From assembly GCA_012033255.1 (NCBI GenBank), contig JAAUSF010000002.1, positions 62,001 to 126,000 on the forward strand: a stretch of DNA of 64,000 nucleotides. Direction: 5' to 3'. The position numbers and the translations under genes are program-made. Of this stretch, positions 55,101 to 63,855 are shown piece by piece. Source of the DNA: Cyanobacteria bacterium RU_5_0 (GTDB lineage: Bacteria; Cyanobacteriota; Cyanobacteriia; Elainellales; Elainellaceae). The notes beneath the pieces are model-generated. The model made no database searches and was not told the origin of the DNA. It saw nothing but the letters and a program-made list of their open reading frames with translations. Position 1 is the stretch's first letter. Every line of letters starts with the position of its first letter.

Positions 55101-58100
55101 CCATCACCGACAACGATATTGCGGGTGTCAACCTTTCCACCCCTAACCTCACAACGGGCGAGAATGGCACCACTGCAACTTTCGATGTCGTCCTGAATAG
55201 CCAACCGACAGCCGATGTTACCATCACCCTGGTCAATGGCGATCCTACCGAAGGCACCCTCAGCACCACAATGCTCACCTTCACGGCGGCAAACTGGAAT
55301 CAGCCCCAAGTCGTTACTGTCACTGGGGTGGATGATCTAACAGTTGATGGCAACATCGTGTATACGATCGGAACGACAGCAACGAGCAGCGACCCCAACT
55401 ACAACGACATTGCCGTTCCTGATGTCACCGTGACTAACGCGGATAATGATATCGCTGGCGTTATAATCACCCCATCGGGAGGCGGCACCAACAGTGCAGA
55501 AGGCGGTGCATCCGATACTTACACGGTGCAACTCGCTAGCCAGCCCACCGCCCCAGTCACCATTACGATTAACAACGACGGACAGACTGGGACAAACGTC
55601 ACCACTCTCACCTTTGATGCTTCCAACTGGAATATTCCTCAAACGGTGACAGTGAGTGCCGTCGATGATGCCACTGCCGAAGGCACTCACCCCGGCACGA
55701 TTACCCACACCGCCACCAGTACCGATCCCAACTACAACGGCAGTGCGATCGCCCCAGTTCCCGTCACGCTCACTGACAACGACAGTGCAGGGGTTAGCCT
55801 CAGCAACACCACCCTAACAACCAGTGAGGATGGCACGAATGCTAGCTTCCAGGTTGCCCTGACCAGCCAACCGACTGATCCCGTCACGATCACGCTCACC
55901 AACGGTGATCCAACCGAGGGCAGCCTCAGCACGACCACTCTCACCTTTACTTCAGCCAACTGGAATCAACCCCAAACCGTGACGGTGACAGGGATAGACG
56001 ATCCAACCGTTGATGGCGATGTCCCTTACACAATCGATGTCAGTGCTAGCAGCACGGATACTCGCTACGATACGCTTGAACCTTTATCGATCGCTGTCAC
56101 CAACACCGATAATGACACCGCAGGGGTCACTATTTCCAACACTACGCTGATCACTAGCGAGAATGGCAGCACGGCTAGTTTTGAAGTCGTCCTGACAAGT
56201 GCCCCAACCGCCGAGGTGACAATCACGCTAGGCAACGGTGATCCATCGGAAGGAACCCTCAGCACGACCACGTTGACCTTCACCGCCGCGAATTGGAATC
56301 AACCTCAAACCGTTTCAGTGACAGGCGTAGATGATCCAATCGTGGATGGTGATGTCCTTTACACGATCGACACTACCGCAACAAGTACTGACCCCAATTA
56401 CAACACCATCACTGTCCCGGATATCACGATCACAAACACCGACAATGACATCGCAGGCATCGTCATTACCTCATCCGGTGGCAGTACTGATCTAACGGAA
56501 GGCGGAGCAAGCGATACCTACACGGTTGTCCTCACCAGCCAACCGATTGCTCCAGTCACCATCACGATCAACAACGGAGGACAGACCAGCACAGGGGTTA
56601 CTACCCTCACCTTCGATGCCACCAACTGGAATCAACCCCAAACTGTCACAGTCACGGCTGTAGACGATCCAGTTGTTGAGGGATTGCATACGGACACCAT
56701 CACGCACACTGTCACCAGCACCGACCCGAACTACAACGGCATTTCGGTGGCTCCCGTGACGGCAACCATTACCGATAACGACATTCCTAGCATCAGCATC
56801 ACGCCTGCCAACCTGTTTACTACGGAAGCAGGTGGAACGGCGACCTTCGATGTCACCCTGACCAGCCAACCCGCCTCGGATGTCACCATCACATTAGTCA
56901 ACAGTGATCCAACTGAAGGCACCCTCAGCACCACGACGATCGTCTTCACTCCCGCCAACTGGAATCAGCCCCAGACTGTCACAGTCACGGGTGTCGATGA
57001 TGTCGTAGATGATGGTGATATCTCTTATACAATCGGCGGTACTGCCACCAGCACTGACCCCAACTACGACAACATCACTGCCCCCGATGTCACCATCACT
57101 AACATCGATAACGACGGCGTCGGTGTCACCATCACTCCAAACAACCTGACCACAGGTGAAAACGGCACGATCGCTGGCTTCAGCCTCGTTCTTGACAGCG
57201 CCCCTAGTGCCGATGTCACAGTCACGCTAACGAACGGTGATCCAACCGAAGGCACCCTCAGCACCACGACGATTGTCTTCACTCCCGCCAACTGGAATCA
57301 GCCGCAAACCGTAACGGTGACAGGTGTCGATGATCCAACGATCGACGGCAACATCAGCTATACGATCGCCACTGCGATTACGAGTCCCGATCCGAGCTAT
57401 GACAACATTGCTGTTGCTGACCTCATTATTACGAACACCGATAACGATATTGCCGGAATCAGTATCACGTCTACCAACCTGACTACAAGTGAAAACGGCA
57501 CTACGGCAAGCTTTGCGGTTGTCCTCAATACGGCTCCTACGGCGGATGTCACCCTCACCCTGACGAACGGTGATCCAACCGAAGGCACCCTCAACACCAC
57601 GATGCTCACCTTCACGACTGCCAACTGGAATCAGCCGCAGACGGTGACAGTCTCAGGCTTGGATGATGCGATCGTCGATGGCAACATCCCCTATACCATC
57701 ACCACGAGCGTCAGCAGCAATGACCCCAACTACAACACCATCGCCGTCCCTGCTATCACCGTCACCAACACGGATAATGATATCCCCGCGACGAACAATC
57801 CACCTGCCACGACGGACGGCGCAATTTCAGTTAACCCCAACGCGATCACCCAACTCATCGGACTAGGAGCAACCGATCCCGATGGCGATCCAATCCAGTC
57901 CTATACCCTCTCCAGCCTACCCCCTGCCGATCAAGGGACTCTGTATCTAGGTGATCCGACCAAAGGAGGTATCCCCATCACTAATGGGCAAATCCTCAGC
58001 CCTGCTGACATCAACAATCTCTTCTTTAAAACCACTCCTGGTTTCAATGGCGGAATTTCCTTCCAATACACCGCCACTGACAGCAAGGACGTCACTGATC

Positions 58101-59932
58101 CAACCCCTGCTATCGTCAGCCTCAACCTGGCGACTTCCCCTAGCATCCCGACTAATACTTCTCCCACGACCCTTGATGTCACCAACTCTACCCTGATTCA
58201 TCCTGATACAGCCGTTCCGATTAGTGGACTGAATGCGGTTGATCCAGATGGCTCGATCGCCTACTTCACCATCACTAGCCTGCCTCCTGCCGATCATGGC
58301 GTTCTTTACTTGGGCGATCCAATGAACGGGGGTATAGCGATCGCCGCCGGACAAACTCTAACGCCTGATCAACTTAGTCAACTTTTCTTCCGCGCCAGCA
58401 ACACCTTTGTAGGCGATACCCGGTTCACCTATACTGCCACTGACAACCTGGGTGCAACCGATCTGAGTGCAGCAACGATCGTCCTTGCGTCTGCCAACCG
58501 AGGCGATGGCTGCTACGAGAAACCCTATCAGCATCAGGTGGGAGTCTTTCGCAAGGGAAGAAATCGCAAGGAAAAACTTCAAGGCACCAATGGCAGCGAT
58601 CGGATATTCGGACGCAACGGCAACGATGTTTTGCGCGGCGAGGGAGATGACGATCGTCTCAGTGGTGGATTGGGCAACGATCGGCTCAACGGGCAGACAG
58701 GCAGAGACAGTTTAACCGGAGGGATGGGCAACGATCGAATCCGGGGCGGCAGCAGTCCTGATATTCTTCGGGGTGGGCGCGGCAAAGACCGACTCTGGGG
58801 TGGCACAAGCGCCGATCGGTTGTTCGGAGATCGCGAAAATGATCAACTGTTTGGTCAAGAATGCCATGATACCCTCAGAGGTGGGATCGGCAATGACAAA
58901 CTGAACGGTGGCACGGGCAACGATCGGCTTAGCGGCAACCAGGGCAAAGACCGACTCTGGGGTGGCAACGGCAACGACACGCTAGGCGGTGGACTGCAAA
59001 ACGATCAACTTGGCGGCGCACGCGGCAACGATCGGCTCAACGGTGGCAAAGGGCGCGATCGACTCTGGGGCGGTGCCGATCATGACATCCTCAACGGTGG
59101 GATGGGCAATGACACGCTAAAGGGCGGCAACGGCAACGATCGTGTCAATGGCAACCAGGGCAAGGATCGACTCTGGGGCGGCAACGGCAACGACGTCTTG
59201 GGCGGTGGATTGCAAAACGATCGACTGGGCGGTGGACGTGGCAACGATCGGCTCAGTGGCGGCAAAGGGCGCGATCGACTCTGGGGTGGGGCTGACTATG
59301 ACACCCTGAATGGTGGCTTGAATCGCGATACCCTCAAAGGCGGCGGCGGTAGCGATACGTTGCGAGGTGGCTTAGATCGCGACACCCTCCAAGGCGGCGG
59401 TGGTAACGATCGCGCATTCGGCGGACGCGGCAATGACTTCCTCGGCGGCGGCGAGGGTACTGATACGCTGAACGGCGGTTTAAACCACGATCGACTAGTA
59501 GGGTGGGCTGGACAAGACTTCCTCAGAGGAGGTGCAGGCAATGATTTTCTGGATGGCGGCGGTAAGCGCGATCGGGATGCGGATACCTTACTAGGCGGGC
59601 TAGGGAAAGACACCCTCGTTGGCGGGTTCGGTGCAGATGTCTTGGCGGGTGGATATGGACGCGATCGTTTCGTTTACCGCAAAGCCGGAGAAGGCGGTGA
59701 TGTCATTACTGACTTTGAAAGCCGTGATGTGATTGATGTCAGTCGCATCCTTGCTAGCCGAAAATTCGCTGGCTCCAAGTCTTTGCGAAACCTCAAAGTT
59801 ACTCAAATTGGCTCTGACACGCTCATCCAAATTGACACAAACGGCAAAGTATCTGGAGGCTTACAACCTCTTGCTACTCTAGAAAATGTTGCCGCCAGCA
59901 CCCTAAAATCCACCCACTTCATCTTCACCTAA
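52124..59932 (+). CDS. Giant RTX surface protein: DUF4347, lectin-like, cadherin-like and nine Calx-beta-like repeats
   Basis: I start at ATG 52124; TTG 52109 adds five residues. Domains in order are: DUF4347 (1-170) with HIVSHGAAG (H63) and LLYGCDVAAG (C106); a legume-lectin-like domain (about 180-445); four CSPG/cadherin-like repeats (about 450-885, YTITSLP... LYFQATAGFNGGSFTYTATD); nine Calx-beta-like repeats of exactly 111 residues (54791-57787); and two more cadherin-like repeats. Some 20 RTX nonapeptide lines (GGxGNDxLxGG, 58560-59650) follow and a C-terminal region with FVYRKAGEGGDVITDF, as in serralysin-type type I export signals. There is no N-terminal signal peptide. Likely exported by type I secretion, calcium-folded and used in adhesion, motility or the cell surface layer. 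Confidence 0.9.
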   Translation: MTYPNSKTLVFVDSAVANYESLISGIHSDAEIIVLDSTQDGIEQITKTLAERSEIASVHIVSHGAAGKLQLGSTQLTEATLSHYAAQLQGWSTALTANADILLYGCDVAAGTEGAAFVRELSTLTGADIAASIDRTGNANLNGDWVLETTTGQIESPLAFHQETLDTYTTVLPILFQESFSGDDVIDPNWIFASKSNHLYLTARDTDAASPGGLPGNPNSADPDGSGALRLTTAGNNQAGFVIYNTPINASQGLSVTFNFAAYGGSGADGTVFFLIDGNANPTDVGGFGGSLGYANNSSEAGLLGGYLGVGVDEFGNFSNPTEGRVGGPGQKADSIAIRGSQATNYKYLAGTNTLPTSIDNNSGGANRSNSQRKILIEITPSGLLSVQVDLNNDGDYTDPGEPAINLADITAVNGALPNTFKFGFASSTGGSHNIHEVRNLEITTYNDPPAVADASVTVSTGTTLNLTGLTATDSNGTVTSFTITSLPDAADGVLYFGDPATGGTLVTAGQVFTPAQIGQIYFQATAGFNGGSFTYTATDDEGKSDPTPATVTLALNGTPTTNVATVTVSASTTVNLTGLSGTDPDGSVTAYTITSLPTPADGTLYLGNPASGGTAVTLGQSIPAASIGNLYFQATAGFNGGSFTYAATDNSGITDPTPATVSLNIPPVAANAAVNITANATVKLSGLSATDLDNRVQTYTLSTLPIAAQGTLYLGNPASGGTPVTAGQILTTDQIVQLYFQAEAGFSGATFTYTATDEAGGTDPTPATVTLTKITNAPPTANNIAATVKPGNTLNLPALSASDSDGNSSVIYYTIASLPDPADGVLYLNDPASGGTPVVAGQTFEASQINKLFFQATAGFDGGSFTYTVADTKGAADSTPATVTLNVPGVMITPTGGSTEVAEGGATDTYSVVLASAPTADVTITLATDGQTSTNAPTLTFTSANWNVPQTVTVTAVDDAVVEGTHPATITHTATSTDPNYNGIAIAPVPITITDNDIAGVNLSTPNLTTGENGTTATFDVVLNSQPTADVTITLVNGDPTEGTLSTTMLTFTAANWNQPQVVTVTGVDDLTVDGNIVYTIGTTATSSDPNYNDIAVPDVTVTNADNDIAGVIITPSGGGTNSAEGGASDTYTVQLASQPTAPVTITINNDGQTGTNVTTLTFDASNWNIPQTVTVSAVDDATAEGTHPGTITHTATSTDPNYNGSAIAPVPVTLTDNDSAGVSLSNTTLTTSEDGTNASFQVALTSQPTDPVTITLTNGDPTEGSLSTTTLTFTSANWNQPQTVTVTGIDDPTVDGDVPYTIDVSASSTDTRYDTLEPLSIAVTNTDNDTAGVTISNTTLITSENGSTASFEVVLTSAPTAEVTITLGNGDPSEGTLSTTTLTFTAANWNQPQTVSVTGVDDPIVDGDVLYTIDTTATSTDPNYNTITVPDITITNTDNDIAGIVITSSGGSTDLTEGGASDTYTVVLTSQPIAPVTITINNGGQTSTGVTTLTFDATNWNQPQTVTVTAVDDPVVEGLHTDTITHTVTSTDPNYNGISVAPVTATITDNDIPSISITPANLFTTEAGGTATFDVTLTSQPASDVTITLVNSDPTEGTLSTTTIVFTPANWNQPQTVTVTGVDDVVDDGDISYTIGGTATSTDPNYDNITAPDVTITNIDNDGVGVTITPNNLTTGENGTIAGFSLVLDSAPSADVTVTLTNGDPTEGTLSTTTIVFTPANWNQPQTVTVTGVDDPTIDGNISYTIATAITSPDPSYDNIAVADLIITNTDNDIAGISITSTNLTTSENGTTASFAVVLNTAPTADVTLTLTNGDPTEGTLNTTMLTFTTANWNQPQTVTVSGLDDAIVDGNIPYTITTSVSSNDPNYNTIAVPAITVTNTDNDIPATNNPPATTDGAISVNPNAITQLIGLGATDPDGDPIQSYTLSSLPPADQGTLYLGDPTKGGIPITNGQILSPADINNLFFKTTPGFNGGISFQYTATDSKDVTDPTPAIVSLNLATSPSIPTNTSPTTLDVTNSTLIHPDTAVPISGLNAVDPDGSIAYFTITSLPPADHGVLYLGDPMNGGIAIAAGQTLTPDQLSQLFFRASNTFVGDTRFTYTATDNLGATDLSAATIVLASANRGDGCYEKPYQHQVGVFRKGRNRKEKLQGTNGSDRIFGRNGNDVLRGEGDDDRLSGGLGNDRLNGQTGRDSLTGGMGNDRIRGGSSPDILRGGRGKDRLWGGTSADRLFGDRENDQLFGQECHDTLRGGIGNDKLNGGTGNDRLSGNQGKDRLWGGNGNDTLGGGLQNDQLGGARGNDRLNGGKGRDRLWGGADHDILNGGMGNDTLKGGNGNDRVNGNQGKDRLWGGNGNDVLGGGLQNDRLGGGRGNDRLSGGKGRDRLWGGADYDTLNGGLNRDTLKGGGGSDTLRGGLDRDTLQGGGGNDRAFGGRGNDFLGGGEGTDTLNGGLNHDRLVGWAGQDFLRGGAGNDFLDGGGKRDRDADTLLGGLGKDTLVGGFGADVLAGGYGRDRFVYRKAGEGGDVITDFESRDVIDVSRILASRKFAGSKSLRNLKVTQIGSDTLIQIDTNGKVSGGLQPLATLENVAASTLKSTHFIFT
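54791..57787 (+). repeat. Nine tandem 333-bp repeats inside the giant RTX gene
   Basis: The array is exactly 2997 bp. Every unit contains a WNxPQ(T/V)V(T/S)V strand once. Units 1, 3 and 6 share an EGGA(S/T)DTY(T/S)V ... EGxH variant; the others share ENGTTASF ... GDPTEGTLSTT. Units 7 and 8 are nearly identical in the EGTLSTTTIVFTPANWNQPQ part, suggesting recent duplication or conversion. Confidence 0.92.
58934..59365 (+). repeat. 216-bp tandem duplication in the RTX region
   Basis: 58934-59149 and 59150-59365 encode two matching 72-residue blocks that begin GNQGKDRLWGGNGND and include GGGLQND and GKGRDRLWGGAD. They correspond to eight RTX nonapeptides duplicated at once, on top of the basic 27-bp periodicity. 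Confidence 0.85.
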
Positions 59933-59959
59933 AATTCGTTTGAATCAATACCTTGTGTG

Positions 59960-59981
59960 AGGGCGAACGGCGGTTCGCCCT
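59960..59981. terminator. Hairpin between the convergent RTX and tocopherol methyltransferase genes
   Basis: AGGGCGAAC (59960-59968) pairs with GTTCGCCCT (59973-59981) around GGCG, 28 bp after the RTX gene stop and 31 bp after the stop of the minus-strand gene. It sits where a bidirectional terminator would be. GGGCGAACGGnnGTTCGCCC is also a common dispersed repeat. Confidence 0.55.
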
Positions 59982-60011
59982 TACGTCTGCATGGGTAACG
60001 GCGGGTTGCCC

Positions 60012-60860
60012 CTACTTTACTCCTCGCAACAGCCCAAAGCGAATCAACCCGCGTTGGTAGCCTTGTTGCATCAGTCTGAGGGAAAGGGCAGCCTGAATTG
60101 TTGTCCAGCCTGATCGCAGCAGTCCCACTAGGGCGATTGGGGTCAATGCAGAGTCAATGACGACGTTCCAGAAAGGCGCAACCGCCGTAGACCAGTCGGC
60201 AGTTTGGAGGGAGTGGAAGCCGAGGGTGTGGGCGATCGTTGCATACTCTGGCAAGGAAATCACGTAAGGCAGACAGTAAACCTGGTAGATCTTCTCTAGA
60301 TGTTGCTGCTCGTCCGGGGTTAGCGGTACGTCAGGAGGATCGGTAGGACGATGACACCAGGTTGCCATCACAAAGATACCACCCGGTTTAAGAACTCGAT
60401 AGCATTCCTGCATAAACTGGTGTTTGTCGGGCATATGTTCACCACTTTCGAGTGACCAGACGAAATCGAATGCTTCATCTGGAAAGGGCATCGCTAACGC
60501 ATCGGCAACGAGAAACGTGGTTCTGGCTTGCAATCCGGCGGCAGATGCCCGTTCGATCGCGCGGTTTGCCTGGACTGGGCTAAGGGTGATACCTGTGACA
60601 GACGCATTAAACTTTTCTGCCAGGTAAAGAGAACTGCCGCCAATACCACACCCCACATCAAGGATTTGCTCTGCCTGCTGCACACCCGACCAGGTCAGAA
60701 GTTGTTCAATTAGGTCAATTTGGGCTTGTCGGCGATCTTTGCGATCGCTCCCGGTTGCCCCATAATAGCCGTGATGCATATGTTCGCCCCAAATCTGTTC
60801 CCAGAGTCCGGAGGAGGCATCATAAAATTGCTGAATTCGCTGCTGTAGAGTTAAAGTCAT
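60012..60860 (-). CDS. Tocopherol (gamma-tocopherol) O-methyltransferase
   Basis: This SAM-dependent methyltransferase is predicted to convert gamma- to alpha-tocopherol, the last step of vitamin E synthesis. The N-terminus has the subfamily signature FYDASSGLWEQIWGEHMHHG. Motif I is ILDVGCGIGGSSLYLA, followed by VTGITLSPVQANRA, FDFVWSLESGEHMPDK and the substrate-side FVMATWCHRP and TPDEQQHLEKIY. Related enzymes methylate plastoquinol precursors or sterols, but ESGEHMPDK with MHHGYYG favours tocopherol. Length is 282, without a transit peptide. Divergent from ktrB with 80 bp between. Confidence 0.85.
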   Translation of the reverse strand: MTLTLQQRIQQFYDASSGLWEQIWGEHMHHGYYGATGSDRKDRRQAQIDLIEQLLTWSGVQQAEQILDVGCGIGGSSLYLAEKFNASVTGITLSPVQANRAIERASAAGLQARTTFLVADALAMPFPDEAFDFVWSLESGEHMPDKHQFMQECYRVLKPGGIFVMATWCHRPTDPPDVPLTPDEQQHLEKIYQVYCLPYVISLPEYATIAHTLGFHSLQTADWSTAVAPFWNVVIDSALTPIALVGLLRSGWTTIQAALSLRLMQQGYQRGLIRFGLLRGVK

Positions 60861-60941
60861 TGATTGGGAATAATTCGGAGTAATCTCATATCAGTGTCTT
60901 TAATTTCTTTACCATTCTTTACGCTGAAACAAAACTAACTC

Positions 60942-62276
60942 ATGACTGTTGCCCGCACCATTTGTCTAGGTTTCATTGCGGTGATCTTGATGGGGGCGCT
61001 CCTGCTGACATTGCCCATCTCGATCGCAGAGGGTTCTTGGGGCAACTTTATCACCGCCCTATTTACCTCCACCTCAGCCGTTTGTGTGACAGGCTTAGTG
61101 GTAGTCGATAGCGGAACCTACTTCTCCTTCATCGGACAAGCCTTCATCGCGCTACTGATTCAAATTGGTGGTTTAGGATACATGACTGCCACAACATTTT
61201 TATTATTGCTATTGGGGCGGAAATTGGGTTTGCGTGACAAAATTGCGGTTCAACAATCATTAGATAAACAAGGATTGTCAGGCGTTGGACAACTCGTAAA
61301 ATCGATCATTGCGGTCACCCTAATTTTTGAACTAACGGGAGCATTCTTAATGATCCCCGTTTTTGCATCTGATTTTGGGATGCAACGAGCCATCTGGTTA
61401 TCCCTATTTCACAGTATCAGTGCGTTTAATAATGCTGGGTTTGGCTTATTTCCAGATAACTTTATCAGTTATGCTACTTCGATTCCAATTAACTTGATCA
61501 TTCCCCTATTGATCATTTTTGGTGGAATGGGTTATCAGGTGATTATGGAAATGTACATGTGGCTCCGCAATCGCCTATTTGGGCATCGAGGTCGAATAGT
61601 ATTTTCGCTCAATTTCAAAATTTCTGTTAGCACAACAATTTTATTACTTTTAGGAGGAACGATCGCCTTCCTATGCGTTGAGTTTGACAATCCAGGTACA
61701 TTTGGTTCATTCGATTTTGGTCAAAAGATTTTATTATCCTGGTTTCAGGGAGTGGTTCCACGAACAGCAGGATTTAACTCGATCGACTACGGCAAAATGT
61801 CGGATGCTGGTTTGTTTATTACGATTGCCCTAATGTTTGTCGGAACCAATCCAGGTGGCACTGGAGGTGGTATTAAAACCACCACCTTTCGGATTCTTTT
61901 CGATTGCACTAGAGCCGTTTTACAGGGCAAAGAGGAAGTCATTGCTTATCAACGACAGATTCCAGTAACCCTCGTTTTAAAAGCGGTTGGAGTTGTATTT
62001 GGTTCAGTGATGACTGTGGCGATCGGAACGACGTTGATTGCGTTGTCTGATCCAAATGTTGAATTTATTCGAGTCCTGTTTGAAACAGTTTCAGCGTTTG
62101 GCACAGTTGGGCTTTCCACTGGAATTACGGCTAGCCTTTCTACTCTAGCAAAGCTCGTTTTAATTGCCACGATGTACATTGGTAGGGTCGGCGTTTTGTT
62201 GTTGATGTCAGCCATCTTGGGTGATCCAAATCCCACGGCTGTTCATTATCCAGAAGAAAACCTGTTAATTGGTTGA
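60942..62276 (+). CDS. ktrB: Potassium uptake channel subunit KtrB (TrkH family)
   Basis: The 444 residues form four membrane-pore-membrane units. The selectivity-filter Gly residues are seen in SAVCVTGLV, SAFNNAGFG, VPRTAGFNS and SAFGTVGLS. The intramembrane loop of the third unit is GTNPGGTGGGIKTTT. Ktr systems take up K+ with Na+ and are central to osmotic adaptation in cyanobacteria. The cytosolic gating partner KtrA is encoded 137 bp downstream. c-di-AMP from the CdaA encoded in this window is known to control Ktr systems in other bacteria. Confidence 0.95.
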   Translation: MTVARTICLGFIAVILMGALLLTLPISIAEGSWGNFITALFTSTSAVCVTGLVVVDSGTYFSFIGQAFIALLIQIGGLGYMTATTFLLLLLGRKLGLRDKIAVQQSLDKQGLSGVGQLVKSIIAVTLIFELTGAFLMIPVFASDFGMQRAIWLSLFHSISAFNNAGFGLFPDNFISYATSIPINLIIPLLIIFGGMGYQVIMEMYMWLRNRLFGHRGRIVFSLNFKISVSTTILLLLGGTIAFLCVEFDNPGTFGSFDFGQKILLSWFQGVVPRTAGFNSIDYGKMSDAGLFITIALMFVGTNPGGTGGGIKTTTFRILFDCTRAVLQGKEEVIAYQRQIPVTLVLKAVGVVFGSVMTVAIGTTLIALSDPNVEFIRVLFETVSAFGTVGLSTGITASLSTLAKLVLIATMYIGRVGVLLLMSAILGDPNPTAVHYPEENLLIG

Positions 62277-62412
62277 GTTTCCTATGTAAACTGGCAGCAA
62301 TCGCTTAACCTAAGTAGGGTGTTTTCCTGATAGTTTGGAAATGATGCAATTCTGAGTGAATCGCGCACAGGAGCATCAAAACTCGTAACATTATTTAATA
62401 AGCGTCTTAGCC

Positions 62413-63120
62413 GTGACTCTTCTCACTTCTTTATCTTCACTGAGCTTCTTCAAGGGACTGCGATCGAGCAATCGCCAATTTGCAGTTATCGGGTTAGGTC
62501 GCTTCGGTCGAGCCGTCTGCATGACGCTTCATCACCTGGGCTATGAGGTCTTAGGGGTAGATTCAGACGAACGGCGGGTTGCCCAAATCCTGACAGATCA
62601 GCTAGTTTCCCATGCCGTCCAACTTGACTCTACAGAACCTTCAGCGCTGAAGGAAGCCGGACTGTTTGAGTTTGATACAGTCATTGTGGCGATCGGCAAT
62701 TTCGTTCAAGAAAGCATTGTCACTACTCTGAATCTCAAAGAAGGTGGCGTGACACATGTGGTTGCAAAAGCCTCGTCTGATGTTCATGGTAAGCTACTAA
62801 AACGAGTCGGGGCAGACCATGTGGTCTTCCCAGAGCATGAAATGGGCTGTGTCTTAGCCCGATCGCTCACCAAACCCGGAGTCCTCGATCGCTTTGAGCT
62901 TGACCCCGACCATAGCATCGTCGAAGTTGTTGTCCCGGCTGAGTTCGATGGCAAAACAATTACGGAACTGGAACTTCGCAAACGCTATGGGCTAAACCTG
63001 TTAGCTGTATGCGTGGGCGAAAAATTTGAAATTAATCCCAGTCCCGTGATGCGATTGAAGAAAGGGTGGTTGATGGTCGTCATTGGTAACAACCGAGGCA
63101 TCGACCAATTGCCTGTGTAG
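62413..63120 (+). CDS. ktrA: Potassium uptake regulatory subunit KtrA (TrkA family)
   Basis: This is the RCK protein that forms an octameric ring under KtrB. The N-terminal Rossmann part has VIGLGRFGRAVCMTLHHLGYE for nucleotide binding, then GVDSDERRV and AKASSDVHGKLLKRVGADHVVFPE. The C-terminal RCK_C part has VVVPAEFDGKTITELELRKR and KKGWLMVVIGN. The start is GTG 62413. The 28 residues before the Rossmann fold are variable. RCK_C domains are also binding sites for c-di-AMP in KtrA of Gram-positive bacteria. Confidence 0.95.
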   Translation: MTLLTSLSSLSFFKGLRSSNRQFAVIGLGRFGRAVCMTLHHLGYEVLGVDSDERRVAQILTDQLVSHAVQLDSTEPSALKEAGLFEFDTVIVAIGNFVQESIVTTLNLKEGGVTHVVAKASSDVHGKLLKRVGADHVVFPEHEMGCVLARSLTKPGVLDRFELDPDHSIVEVVVPAEFDGKTITELELRKRYGLNLLAVCVGEKFEINPSPVMRLKKGWLMVVIGNNRGIDQLPV

Positions 63121-63126
63121 TGCCAG

Positions 63127-63855
63127 CTAAGATTCTGAAGAAATCAAGCCATTTTCCATTGCTCGTCTCCATGCGGCAGATCGTCTCGCCCAACGGGTAT
63201 GCCGCCAAATCAAGATAAACAGCGTTCCGGTAATCAATGCGCCTAAGTTCCACTTGGCTGAATTCTTCAGTAGCTCCTGTTGCTGCTGTTCTTGAGCAAC
63301 GTTGGCTTCAGATTGGAGCGTCCCGATCGCACTATTGGTTTGTTCCAGAAGTTTGTCTTTGAAGGTTTCAGGGCTAATTTCAGCTACTTGAGATTGAGCA
63401 TTCGCTTGGGCAAGGAGACTGTTCAAATCGTCCTCAGAGACTTGATTAAGCCGATCGCGAAACTGCTGAATCTGGTCTTGTTGTTGCGTCACTTGCGCCG
63501 CGATCGCACGTTCATTGAGCGCATTAATTCGGAGCGTACTACTGATTCCGAGTGGGATCAGCAATAAGAGAATGACTCCTGCAATTAAGGCTAACCAGGA
63601 CAAAATTTTCAGCGCAAATGGTTCCCAAGCCGATCGCTCTTCCCATCCTCCGTAGAACACCAAAATCAGCCCCAACAGCGGAACTGGCGTTTGCTCGACG
63701 AGTGAGCCGATCGTTTGAAATTCCCAAAGTGGGTTTGTAAAGCGAAATGGGGTCAATGTCGCGATTAGGTCGATCAAACTGATCAGCAAAAAACCATAAC
63801 CGAGCAAGCGAAACAGCGAAGCACTGGGAATGAGTTTATTAGGGAGTGAATTCAT
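63127..63855 (-). CDS. HpsJ-like membrane protein (second copy)
   Basis: This is a paralogue of the gene at the left edge. The N-terminus LFRLLGYGFLLISLIDLIAT and the second segment PVPLLGLILVFYGGWEERS match the first copy position by position (LxGxxLxLxTLxDxIxLxxP; IPMIGIALILFGVWVERS). A third helix (LIAGVILLLLIPLGI), a Gln-rich coiled coil and a last helix (LGALITGTLFILIWRHTRWA) complete the layout. Length is 242. The role in polysaccharide or exosortase-linked export is inferred from the family name only. It ends 6 bp from the ktrA stop, tail to tail. Confidence 0.6.
   Translation of the reverse strand: MNSLPNKLIPSASLFRLLGYGFLLISLIDLIATLTPFRFTNPLWEFQTIGSLVEQTPVPLLGLILVFYGGWEERSAWEPFALKILSWLALIAGVILLLLIPLGISSTLRINALNERAIAAQVTQQQDQIQQFRDRLNQVSEDDLNSLLAQANAQSQVAEISPETFKDKLLEQTNSAIGTLQSEANVAQEQQQQELLKNSAKWNLGALITGTLFILIWRHTRWARRSAAWRRAMENGLISSES

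Noticed and set aside
54857-57624. Minus-strand frames recurring every 333 bp
   Set aside because: Shadows of the tandem Calx-beta-like repeats on the coding strand.
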